Origin: Capitella teleta
Lineage: Eukaryota; Annelida; Polychaeta; Capitellidae
DNA: 64,000 nt
Direction: 5' to 3'
NCBI GenBank assembly: GCA_000328365.1
Contig: KB295185.1
Coordinates: 79,065-143,064 of the forward strand
Part shown: in pieces, positions 37,765 to 48,855 of the stretch
Layout of the letters: the number at the start of each line of letters is the position of its first letter
Position numbering within the stretch: the first letter of the stretch is position 1
The notes under the pieces: model-generated
The model's database searches: none
Seen by the model: the letters and a program-made list of their open reading frames with translations, nothing else
What the model was told of the DNA's origin: nothing
Program-made: the position numbers and the translations under genes

Positions 37765-39465
37765 TGGACACTGGAAATATCCATCACCCCTCTCTTATTA
37801 GCATACCACACTGCCGACGATATGCCCGTTCTCCATCGACCTGGCAACAAGCATGCAAATGCTGATGCCATGTCCCGCATTCCTGATCGCCTGGCCCCAT
37901 GCAGTTGCTATCAGGCGGGGGCAGATCTGCGTTCTCTGCCATGTGGAGGTTGCAGGTACTGCCAGAGGACGCATCAACAGTGGGCGTCATTCGAGGATGA
38001 CGTGGATGATGTGGTGCCATTGGCCATCAGAGCCATTTATTCTCCACATGAGTTGCCTCCCACCAGGGAATGGCCTAGAAGTCCTTCAGATCTGAGAAAG
38101 GAGCAGTTGGCTAATGCCAACCTGAGACCGATCATGCAGTGGCTTGAAGCGAGGATAGAACCACAAGCTGCAGAACTGTCCTTGTATGGGCCTGTGTCCT
38201 GCCTCATCTCCAGAGCTCATCTAAGGATGGAGACTATAACATTCGCTTTTCGGTTCCCCGATCCTTGGTTGCCGAGGTGCTGTACACCTGTCATTCTTTG
38301 TCTTTAGCTAGTCACCCAGGAGTGGCCCGCACAATCGAGAAGGTACAAGCAATGTTCTACTGGCCAGACATGACCCTCGACTTCAAACTCTTCGTCGCTG
38401 CCTGCAAGGAATGTGGTCTGTGCAAGCATGCAATGGTCCTCGGGCATCATTATAGGGTCTTTTCATGCTGGAAGAGTAATGAAATGGCTGGATATTGACA
38501 TTCTGGGTTCGTTTTTCTTGCCAAATCAGGTCACCGAGACAGTAGCCGCAGCCTTACTTGACCACTTGTTTGCATGGTTCGACAGCAGCTCCATTCCAAT
38601 CAAGGCAGCAATTTTCAGAGCGAGTTGTTCACTTCAATCTGTGAGCTCCTACATCTGGCGAAAACGCGTACCACACCGTATCGTCCATGTTCAAATGGAC
38701 AAGTGGAGCGTATGAATCGCACGCTGTTACAGATGATTCGCTGTTTCCTCCAGGAACACCAGTCTGAGTGGGACCGGTTTATCCCTCAGCTCGCGGGAGC
38801 CATGCGTGCTTCAGTCAATAAAAGTACTGGGTTCACGCCCAATATTTTGATGTTAGGTCAAGAGGTACGTCTTTCTACGGACTTCCAGGTCAACCCTGCT
38901 CCAGTTGAGCCGCCCCTTGAGCCGCGTCATTTCTCTGCCGGTTTCAGGAAATCTCCAGAGAGGTCAATGCTGTGGTCAGGAGTCACTTACAGCAGTATCA
39001 GAAGACCCATTACGACAGTAGGACCCATGTGCACAACTACGATTCTGGAGATCTGGTGTACATCCTGTACAAGTCCTTTAAGAAGAGGAGATCAAAGAAA
39101 CTGATGCTCATCTGGAAGGGCCCCTTTCTCATTTTGGAGGTGATTTCCCCATCTATTTCCAGAGTCCGTGGGCCTAGGCGTGTGTCAGTGGTGCATCATG
39201 ACCTGCTGAAACCATTCCAGCTAGGAACAGACCAATCCCTGCTGGGTGTGACGTGCACGGCACAATCTGTTAGCACCCTTGGGACTTCTATCGCAGGCAG
39301 AACCTCCGGGTACTCTCTGGAACCGACCAGCAACAATATCCTTGAGGATCTCCACCTTTTATTCCAGGAGCCGGAGCCCGTCCAGCAGTAGCGGAAGGGC
39401 CGACCGATCAGGCTTCCCCCCCGATTCAGAGATTGAGAAGGAAGAGAAGTCTTTTTAATACTTGG
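37765..39465 (+). mobile_element. Ty3/gypsy retrotransposon fossil, 3' half of pol
   Basis: Recognisable parts in order on the plus strand: RNase H tail and linker (about 37765-37900, RPGNKHANADAMSR), integrase zinc-binding region (about 38290-38440, SHPGVARTIEKVQAMFYWPD), integrase core (about 38500-38900, TPYRPCSNGQVERMNRTLLQ) and a C-terminal chromodomain-like region (about 39090-39230, LIWKGPFLILEVISP). The 5' half and both LTRs were not recognised. It is broken, with several interruptions, and looks old. It sits between the two copies of the segmental duplication. Confidence 0.82.
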
Positions 39466-40180
39466 GTAAGTTGGAGGGGGACTTACTCTTGTTTTACGTG
39501 CGTTTTGTCTGTCACAGGAATGGCCCCTCTATGTTGACCCCGACGTTGCCCTCGACACCACCCTAGACGTTCCCAGGCCAGTCGGCCGGGTTCCTCAACC
39601 CGTTGCTTGAAGCCAACCCCAGGGTCCTTCACTACAGCTCCGTCCATCACCCTTGCTGGTCAGTGCCAGACCAGATTGCCCCTGGCTGCTAAGTTGGAGC
39701 TCTTGGCCCATCACATTGAGCTGTTGCTGCACCGCTTGTGGCACTGTCAACTTCCTCTGCTGGTTGAGGTCTTTGTGGCAAGAGGACCAAGCGGCCAAAA
39801 CACCACTTCCGGCGAGAGCACCTGCCGTGGTACCTATACCCGGATACGGCTTGCTGGATCTGCTTCAGGCAGTTCTCATGGTATCCCACCCTCAAGTTCC
39901 ACCTGGCACAGGCTCACTCTACCCAAGACAACGGATTTCGATCCTCTTTTGTTTTGTTTCCCCAGCTGGGCTCATCGAATATTTACATCGGTTTGTCAAA
40001 ATGCTGCTTTTCATCAAATATCTCGATTCTGATTTTTCAACTCTTTATATCATTAAACCGACTCACAGAAAATTTATTGTACTATTCCCATACGTTATAC
40101 AATATTTGACGTGAAGCGGGAAATCGAGGAGGGGATATCGGTAGTTATAATTGTATCATGTCTTACCCTAGATAAGCATG
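39466..40180. other. Downstream tail of the gypsy fossil, with a cysteine/histidine-rich reading
   Basis: GC-rich to 39950, then AT-rich. A plus-strand reading near 39815-39940 contains REHLPWYLYPDTACWICFRQ followed by FHLAQAH, a CxxC...H pattern that looks like an additional zinc-finger-like part of the adjacent element. Overlapping open frames of 141 and 153 codons in other phases look like chance. Confidence 0.35.
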
Positions 40181-40189
40181 TGCGTGAGT

Positions 40190-40437
40190 GATGGGATTAT
40201 ACGGCTCCACCCAACCCATTCGGGTGATACGGGCGCCAGAACAAAAGGCCCGGGACCGGGGTTTCCCCCTACTCTTATTGATGAACCCCAAGGGTTCTTT
40301 ATCCTGCATACCACAATAGACAGTAGTACACAGCGCCCGGCCTTGTTACGCAGTTGGGCAGCACTGCTGAGTCACCGAAGAATTACAATTGTAATTCACA
40401 ATCATAACGCCGTGGCCTGATCGGGTCTCGAACCCGG
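40190..40437 (-). mobile_element. tRNA-derived SINE, copy 2 (5'-truncated head)
   Basis: Same body as the SINE at 33017-33331 (GGCGCCCGTATCACCCGAAT, CCCGGTCCCGGGCC). The B-box GGGTTCGAGACCC is kept, but the A-box part of the head is missing. Confidence 0.8.
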
Positions 40438-41070
40438 GACCTATTTATTTTGTGCTTTATTGCATTTAGATCTATTCTAGATCGTAGTTGGAAACTCAAT
40501 AAACATGCATGGTCTTTCATTGCTAGACATGCATGCACATGTATAAATATGTGCTAGAAATTCATATGTTGCGGAAGCGATGCTTGTGATGAAATGTGTA
40601 TCTGCCTTTTTTTCTATATACATGTATACGAAGGATATACATCGTACATATATATCTTCTTATTTTTTCAATAACTCATCACATAATTATACATTTACCA
40701 GTACACTAGTATTCAAGCTGAACACCCGCATTGCCCAATTGCTGTGAAAACTAATCGCTTCACTGCTTCACCCCGAGTCGTGATCGCTTCGCTGCATGCT
40801 TTCGGCAGCGGTCTACCACAAATCAATCGGTAACTGCTATATAAACTTCAGAAGTACAAGGATTAATAATTGGTTTAGGAACATATATCCGTAAAATCAT
40901 GATATAATCATAGATGCACACGATCAAACTCTTTGATATTTTCAGAGATGATGCGCAAGAGGTTATAGCACCCGTATATAGCAAAAAGTGCAAAACACGG
41001 AAATCTCCGTGTTTGGCGGAGAAGCGTTGGGCACGCAAACACGAAATCTCCGTGTTTGGCGGTGAATGTG
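40438..41070. other. Intergenic spacer between duplication copies
   Basis: AT-rich, no gene seen. At about 41004-41062 a short phrase, AACACGGAAATCTCCGTGTT, forms an 8-bp-arm hairpin and is repeated once more in nearly identical form, each followed by TGGCGG, immediately before the start of copy B. Confidence 0.5.
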
Positions 41071-41709
41071 TTAAAAGTAAACGCTTGCTCGTGAATATTG
41101 AAGCAAATTGATTCGTCTTCCTTTCGGTTTAAAAAAACGATCTTGCCAACCGAGAGCTGCTGCAGTCTCGTGTTTTATTGATGTCAAGTAGGATTTCGAA
41201 CGGATGTCGATCTGCGCTTTCCACTCGCCGTCAGCGTTCTATGTCGGGTCTATGAATGCGGCGAGACATCATAGGATTAATCAAATAATCCTATTCTTCA
41301 CTCATTATAACTTTAGAACTTATTAAAGATTATCACCACCTGAGCAGATGTAACCGGTGCACGTGGTAGACGCCATCTTGTTATAATAGAAAACAGTATT
41401 AGACAATGTTAGACATTATTATATTTATACAGTATTCGACCATTAGATACTGACTGAAGTGCTGAGCGGTATGACTAGATTTCCATACACCTCAGGGAGA
41501 GGGCGAGGGAGTCATTTTGATCTTATCTCAAAATTTTAACATGTTTAAACTTTGATCATTAAAATTTATCATCTTAAATGCAGAGTTAATATTTGCATTA
41601 TCTTGATTGTGGTTAAAACTACATTTTCAGATTGGTATGCCAAGGCAAATTTAAATTGAACATACCGGCTAGCAAGTTGCTTGAGATTCACCATTTCTGT
41701 CCAAACTGT

Positions 41710-42888
41710 TATTCTTCAAATTTAAGAAAATTAAAAGATTTCTGAGTAAACGCCTCGCGATCGGTGAAAATGGCATTTATTGCAACCAAACAATTGGGAA
41801 ATAGCTAATTCTGCTTCAATCTTTCATGTTGTGTATACTTTGAAGATTAGTTATTATTGCGTATGGTTCTTTTGTGGGTTGTTTCGGAGGCCTGCATTTG
41901 CGTCCCGATTGAGTAGTGCCGCATCATGATATATCGATTCAAACGCATTCATAGAATAAAAAAGGGACGGGGATTAAGCACCAATGCCATTCATTACGCA
42001 GTGCGCCCAACAAAGCCAGGGAAGAAACCCAAAGCCTGCCTCTCACCCATTGCCATAAAAACAGTTGCGAGGACAACAGTTAGATCTGACGTCACCTATA
42101 ACCGCAAGCACCGAACGGAGACCCAGAAGTGTGCCTCCAAGGGAAGAAAGCTTTTACAATATTTTCACTTCGTGTGTTGTCGTAGTGAAAAAGCAGCCAA
42201 GGGAGACGGCGGTGTGAGGAAAGGGATCAGATCGATCATCGAACAGGAGAGAGTGCTCGTGCCTCCTACACGCTTCCCCGACTGGCTTGTCATTCCCGTT
42301 GTTATGTGAAAGGCGCCTCTCTTTGAGTTCAGACGGTTTGCCCGGTGCATGAGAATCTATTCTCACATCTCATTAGACATTTTCTGCTTCGTCACCTCAC
42401 GCTGTTGACTCGTGAGCCAAGATTAATTCAATATTCACGCACTTTTTGCTTCGCATTGTTCAAGCTTGTGTTGAACTTATTCAAACCACATTTTATGCTA
42501 ATCAATCGCCATAAAGATGTTGACACGGAAAGCTATAATGTTTCAACAGCATTCGCGTGAGCTCAATCGAGGCAACACACACACTCAACTTCAGAAGCCA
42601 ATTGCTTCCAAAAATGCGTAATTCACGACTTCTATTTCGTCTTAATCGATTCAGATGATAAAAGGAGCAGCTACGATGCCCCGTTTGCTTCGGATACGTT
42701 TTACCTTATCACCTAAATTCATCCATTTTTCATTTTCACGTAGTTCCCTTTTTTATTTAGTCATGTGGATATTTTAAAGGTTGGCACAACCAGGTAACCA
42801 CACACACAACAAAACATTCAATTAAAGAAAGGGCACGCTTACCTTTGGTCGTAATAATAAAACACTTGTGTACCCTTTGATTCACAGG
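41710..42888. other. Segment present only in duplication copy B
   Basis: In copy A the phrase GTCCAAACTG is followed directly by the ACATTAAACCATTAAAC repeat (31376-31405). In copy B ~1.18 kb separates them. It holds a 127-codon plus-strand frame (41926-42309), rich in K/R and without a recognised domain. Whether it was inserted in B or lost from A is unknown. Confidence 0.55.
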
Positions 42889-43115
42889 GCCATTAAACCA
42901 TTAAACCATTAAACCATTAGCATTGGAGTGGATATTAAAGGTTATGACCAGTCACCTTTTTCCCCAATCTGGAAGTGATTTGTGAATGTGCCTGTGCTTG
43001 TTTTCACAGGTGTGCTTGGTACTGACGACGCACATATTTGCGAATTGGCGAAGCGAACGCAACTTAATATATTCGTTGGATCGAGCACCATTGAGCAGTT
43101 CACTTGACCGACACG

Positions 43116-46100
43116 ATGGGCTTCGGATCATGCTGCGCCAAGTGCATCCTCATCTTCTTCAACGTCTTGTTTATGGTCAGTTCGATGTGCTTATTAACTA
43201 ATTAACTAATTAAATTTATTCACATTCAGCTTCTTTTCACTTTTTCTCCCTCTCAAATGAAGTTATATAATTTTGCTTTTGCTTTTTTATTTTTCTCACA
43301 AGGATATATGCAGGTATTCTATGGTTTTAAATGGACAGTAGATCGTCGCTCATCAATAATAATATAAAGATCAATCGCAAATTTACTATTAGATTTACTT
43401 TTCTCGACACTTCTGAGTACCATAAAAATAGATTTGATTTCCTGCTTCATCGTCTGACTTTACTAATCTTTAGGCTTATAAATATTTATGGCAATTCAGC
43501 CACTCAGATCGATACAATTTCGAATCCATGGCAACCGAAAAATCTTCAAGGTTGACCAATGTCCAATGCAATTCGATATTGTGCCCGCAAACTGTTGATA
43601 TTCTCGTGGATTCGAGTTAATATTTTAGCCCAGAATATCAAAGTTATCAGGGTAGGAAGTCCAGAGCTAGAAATTCGTATGCTGGAAAAAGTGACTTTGA
43701 TTATTTCATTTTGTTTTCATTTCATTTTCATTTTTTTGCACTTATTAAGCCCATTTTCAGTAAAATGAAAACATTCAAATGCGCTCGATCATCAAATGTA
43801 TCGATCCTCTGTGAGTTGAGGGTGTTTTCCTTAAACTCGATATGAACTCGATGACCGTTGATATTTCCAACAAAAAAATGTCTTTGACACTGATATTGTA
43901 AATATTGATGTTTGACAAAACATTTAGCAGAAGATCAACGACATTTAGAATGCCACGAAGCCCAAGTGGGCTACAGGAGAATCCCAGAAGAAAATAAAAT
44001 GCTTCCTTTTGCTTGTGAGACCTTTTGCGAGAATGTTTTGCTTCAAGATGACAACACTCCGTGCCACAAAGCCAAGAAATTCCAGAAATTTCTCGATTTC
44101 GAAGATGTGAATCGTCCCCTTGGCGAGCTTGCAGTCTAGATATGAATCCATTCCATGTCTTGTGGGCAAGCCTTCCACGCAATTGATCAACAGGGAGATC
44201 CGACTAACAAACATCGATGAGTTGCGTCAATGTTTGACGGAAGAGTGGGATGTTAATCATAATAATAACAAAGAACTGAAATTATATTTTATAAAGCGTA
44301 AAATCAAACACAAGGAGTGCTTGAAACGCTGACTGGTAAAATCAGAGAATCACATGGTAAAATTAGATAAAATATTCCATAAAAAAGAAGAATGTTCATT
44401 TGTTTTTTAAAAAACCAGTCGAAGCCAGTCTGGTAATGCGTTTCATATTACAAGCGCGTGTCTTTCAAATGCTCGAGTTTGGACGGAATTGGTGGAGCGC
44501 TGAACTCTTAGTAGATGGTGTTCCTCGGAAGAACGGAGAGCTCGCGTTGGTGAGGCGCTGTGTAGCAGCTCACACAATTAACTGGGTGCCATGTTATGGA
44601 CACACAGTGCAATTTTGAATTTAATCCATTGAGCAACAGGCAGCCAATGCAGATCTATCCCGATGAACACTGTTCACTCCATTATGGATGGGATGCCTTG
44701 AAGAATTCCGGCTCTGTACAAATTCCGTGGTGGTCAAAACCGTTGGTAAACATGCCAAAAGCATGGGTTATGCAATTCTGAATAAACTTCATCATTTATA
44801 TCGTTCTCCACAAGTTTTTGTTTTTGTTTTTTGTTTTTGTTTTTTGTTTTTTGTTTTTTGTTTGTGGGGAGGAACACGTATTGGTTTGGTGACACGTATT
44901 GCGAATATAATAAAAAGAGCAATAAATGATATTATTTCATATGTTGGCACTCATCGATCCGATCAATAATATGTGGTTTGCGTGTGCTTCATTACAATAT
45001 AAAACAATTGCGTGAAATTTATGAAATTAATCCAACGCACGTCACAATCTGAAACGTGAATATTCTTGTTAATCCTGAATGAGGGGGAGCGAATCTTGCA
45101 CTAATAATTTTTATATATTTTCTCAATAATTAAGGCCAATTTGTTTCAGATCCTGGCCATTCTCCTGATAACAATCGGGGCTTTCCTTCTCGGTTTCCAA
45201 GATGTCATCCAGAACAATCTCCCGATCAACCTCAAAGACACTTTTGAGGAAGTCTTGAACGCAATTACAGGAGACAAGAGCAATGGTTAGTGATTGAAAC
45301 TCCTCGGTCAGTACTTCTGGTTTGGATATAAGTTAATGTACTGAATAATGCTGGTGTGAATGTGGATACAGTTATTTATTCTCTCTCTGGAGATAACTTA
45401 GTGATGGTGCAACTTTTACAATCTCCATGTTCCTATGTAACACAGAGAAAACCTGATGTATACAGATAGAACCTTTTAAACCCTATTACTTATGATGCAC
45501 AATGGTCAGCAAATGCAAATGAAGTGATTGATCAATGACTTGATTAACTTTATAGTGAAGCTTTGACTAGCAGTAGTAGATTGCACTGTTGTGATTTTTT
45601 CAATCAATATTCCTTTTTTCTGTTCATCCCTACAAAGCATCTCATTGTTAATCTTTGAACCAAGAATCCTCTTTTCGGTTCATCCCTTCAAAACGACCCA
45701 TCGTTAATCATTGAACCAAAATTTCTCTTTTCTGTTCATTCCTACAAAGCGACCCATTGTTAATCTTTTAATTAAGATTCCTCTTTTTTGTTCATCCCTA
45801 CAAAGCGACTCATTATTAATCTTTCAATTAAGATTCATTTTTTCAGTTTTTTCCTACAAAGCGACCCATCGTTAATGCAGCCTGTGTTTCTAATAGACAG
45901 TGCAGAAGATCGGTGCCTTCCAAGTATTTGCTATCTGACAGTGATGGATGCGCTTGCTCTTCGGTTCTTTGTTCTCGGCGAACTTCTGACCGCCAGTATT
46001 CGCTAATTGCACGTTGGCCTTCTGACCTCTCAGTATTCGCTGATTGCCTCTTGGGAGATGGAAGCAATCCCGTGCACGCGCTGCCCGGAGGTCTACATGC

Positions 46101-47545
46101 ATAGGCAGAGTTTATATAATCATAATTACATATGCTATAATGAAACATCGTGTGAAGTAGTTTGAAGCATCCACGTAATCTTAACACCCATCGTTAATCT
46201 TTCAACTAAGATTCCTTTTTTTCTGTTCTTCCCTACAAAGCGACCCATTGTTAATCTTTCAATCAAGATTCCTCTTTTCTGTTCATCCCTACATAGCGAC
46301 CCATCGTTAATCATTGAACCAAGATTTCTCTTTTCTGTTCATCAATACAAAGCGACCCATCGTTAATCTTTCAATCAAGATTCCTCTTTTTTGTTCATCC
46401 CTATAAAACGACCCATCGTTAATCATTGAACCAAGATTCCTTTTTTCTGTACATTCCTACAAAACGATCCATTATTATTCTTTTAATTAAGATTCCTCTT
46501 TTCTGTTCATCCCTACAAAACAACCCATTAGTAATCTTTCAATTAAGATTTCTTTTTTCTGTTCATCTCTACAAAGCGACCCACTGTTAATATTTCAGCG
46601 GAGGCAGCGCAAGAACTCGTCGACCAATTTTTTGGCCTTTTCATGAGTTTGGGCGTGGCTATTCTGATGATAGGACTGCTGATTTTTGTTCTCACAATAC
46701 TCGCTAGCTGTGGTTCTTGTTGCATGGTGAAATGCATGCTCATTGGGGTAAACTACGACGCCAAAAATGACATAATCACATGACCTGGGTCGTTTTCAGT
46801 ACATTGTCCTTCTGGTCGTGGTAATCCTAGTTCAAGCCATCTGTCTTGGGTTATACGGAACGGATAAAGTGAGCACTCAGCACCAATCAACTGCGCCAAT
46901 TGGTGTGTTATGATTTGCAGCTCGATGCTCCAATTAAGAAGTCGTCGCTGAAAAGCCTCAAAGAGAAATATGAAGGCAACAAAGGTGACAATCTGGAGAG
47001 CATTATGCTCAACCTGGTGCAATATCAAGTGAGGCAAATGAGCATCTTAGCCTCCGTCTGTGATTCCCTTTTCAGTTCGAATGTTGTGGAATTAACAACG
47101 TCACAGATTTTGATGACGTGGATAATTGGGACAAATCCGAGGGATATGAACACAACGGCCAAACGTACGTCGTGGAAGTGGAACTTCCTACCACGTGCTG
47201 CAAGATGACGGGGATATTTCCTGATGATGTCATCCTTCAAGATCAGAATTGCCCAACAGCCCCCACATCTGTCAACTCGTACATGGCCACGGTGAGCAAT
47301 TCTTCTCTTCTGAGCACAATTCGATTTCATGTCTCTGCCAGGGCTGCTATGAAGCTGTGAAGGCCGAAATGAAAACATTTCAGGTCTACATCCTAGGCTT
47401 TGTCGGCGGATGCATCGCTTTAGAGGTGAGAATATCGATTTGCCGCCGCATGCAACACCTCCAATCTCCATTACAGTTGCTGTTTGTGCTCCTCGCTGCT
47501 CTCATCTTGTACCTGCAGAACAAGCAGAAGATCAACCCGATCTAG
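43116..47545 (+). CDS. Tetraspanin, duplicate B (complete, 296 aa)
   Basis: Eight exons with exactly the same lengths as duplicate A: 43116-43175, 45150-45285, 46599-46747, 46800-46868, 46921-47028, 47076-47291, 47342-47425, 47477-47545 (stop TAG). The frame is intact throughout and every splice site is kept, so both copies look functional. The CCG signature (FECCGINN), PTTCCK and the other loop cysteines are conserved. By hand count, 32 codons differ from A, 21 of them changing the amino acid, nine of those in exon 6, which encodes most of the large extracellular loop. Exon 1 is identical and exons 7-8 differ by one base each. Intron 1 is 2.0 kb with Tc1 debris. Intron 2 is enlarged to 1.3 kb by a 56-bp repeat array and a 309-bp insert that ends at the exon 3 acceptor. 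Confidence 0.92.
43963..44785 (+). pseudogene. Tc1/mariner-like transposase remnant in tetraspanin B intron 1
   Basis: Homologous to the 3' half of the remnant in copy A: LLQDDNTPCHKAKKFQKFLD (DNTPCHKA is the family's second catalytic region) and a following broken C-terminal part, then TNIDELRQCLTEEWD. About 400 bp of unrelated sequence (about 44252-44656) interrupts it. Dead. Confidence 0.75.
45590..46598 (+). repeat. 56-bp tandem array in intron 2 of tetraspanin B
   Basis: The unit contains TTCATCCCTACAAAGCGACC and TAATCTTTCAATCAAGATTC. I count about five units before and seven after a nested 309-bp insert, spaced 56-57 bp. Copy A has one unit at the same place (about 35182-35248). The last unit runs into the exon 3 acceptor, so the repeated unit is the intron's own 3' end with its pyrimidine-rich part. 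Confidence 0.9.
45877..46185. mobile_element. 309-bp retroposon-like repeat, copy 1, with 13-bp target-site duplication
   Basis: Bounded by ACCCATCGTTAAT on both sides (45864-45876 and 46186-46198). The same 309-bp sequence occurs at 57311-57619 with about 95% identity by eye. No long open frame and no tRNA-type A/B boxes that I can see. A variable-length duplication of 13 bp suggests LINE-mediated insertion. It interrupts the 56-bp array. Confidence 0.7.
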
Positions 47546-47846
47546 ATCCCTCGACACGACGGCCTTCCCCACTCACCCAGTGATCTTTATACTCCTCACT
47601 TTCGTTGAATGATAAGTTGAAGACCGTCCATGCAAAGCTTCCTGTGATATTATTCAAGATTTCTTTTTTTTTATCTGTTGTACTATTTTTGTTTATACCC
47701 ATATAGTTTCTGTTTTGTTTAATCAATTATATTACAATTCGGTTTTCCTCGTTTTACGATGTTTTTGCTTTGTGTCCAATGATTTGCTTGTATGTTATGT
47801 ACATGTAATTACATAATTTACTGCATTGATTGTTACTTTATTTGTT

Positions 47847-47852
47847 ATTAAA
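47847..47852 (+). promoter_or_regulatory. Candidate polyadenylation signal, tetraspanin B
   Basis: ATTAAA at the position equivalent to 36495-36500 in copy A. Confidence 0.5.
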
Positions 47853-48289
47853 TTGTTATTGAATACGGATTGTGTGGGGTTGATGTGACTAATGCACTGA
47901 AAATGGGATAAACATTGCAGTCATATGAATGTGAGGTTTTAGTCCAATGCGGAATTTATGAGATTATTTGGGGAGGAACTGCTTAAGACTGCCAGGTGCT
48001 AGACTTGCATCCGGCATTTGCGCAAAGATCGAAATGGGTGATATTTCACAGGAGAAGAACCAGAGTTCAAAGTGCATTGTAATAATTTGGAAAGTGGTAC
48101 AAATTGTAGATTGAGACATCTTTGGACCAATCACATCGGCGAATTTCATTATTGGCCCATATATAAACCTGTATCAGGCCCATATCAATTTTGCCACACA
48201 GGGCACCCACCAGCCCATCAGGCATACACTAATAGGGACCCTGATTGCAACCCACGGACTCCGCAGGCACCTACGATGACGTAGCCATG

Positions 48290-48855
48290 ATCACCTGAGA
48301 ATAGAGAATGCATGCAAATTCTTTTCTCCCGCTCTTTTCCTTCTTTACAGACATATTTTTCAGAAAAAAAGCAGATTAAATCTATCGTGTTTGCTTAACT
48401 AGATTAAATTAGATTACGGTCATATTTATACATTATTAGATTTTCATGCCATGAATGATGCAAATTAATATATTATTTTAATAAACTGACCTAACACTAA
48501 AGGCAATGCTTAATTATTTTTATTAAATTATGTGTAATATACATAAATCTTGTATGGCAAAAAAAGCCCGGAATCGTGATAACGACCTTGACCTCAAAAT
48601 GACCTGATTGCAAATTATTATTAGATAGACCAAACATATTATCAACTATCACTGAAAATTAACGCTTGATATCATGCTTAGTTTGAAAATTCATATTTTC
48701 ACATTTTCGACCGTTCCGCAATAATAATGCAACTGAGCATATAAAGCTTACTTTCATTGATAAAGATAAATTAAATGATTTAATGAAACAAATGAGAACG
48801 TTATGATCAACAATAGGAGAGATAGTGGTGATTGTGAACTGATTTTGGTCATTGC
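48290..48855. other. 3' flank of tetraspanin B, no gene
   Basis: AT-rich DNA; the right part (about 48660-48855) matches the 3' flank of copy A near 36980-37120 (for example GTGATTGTGAACTG and TTGGTCAT). No other feature recognised. Confidence 0.45.

Noticed and set aside
41926-42309. 127-codon K/R-rich open frame in the copy-B-only block as a gene
   Set aside because: No domain, no splice or promoter evidence; kept only as a note in the block's entry.
45590-46598. CRISPR-like array
   Set aside because: The units are contiguous 56-bp tandem repeats without unique spacers, in a eukaryotic intron.
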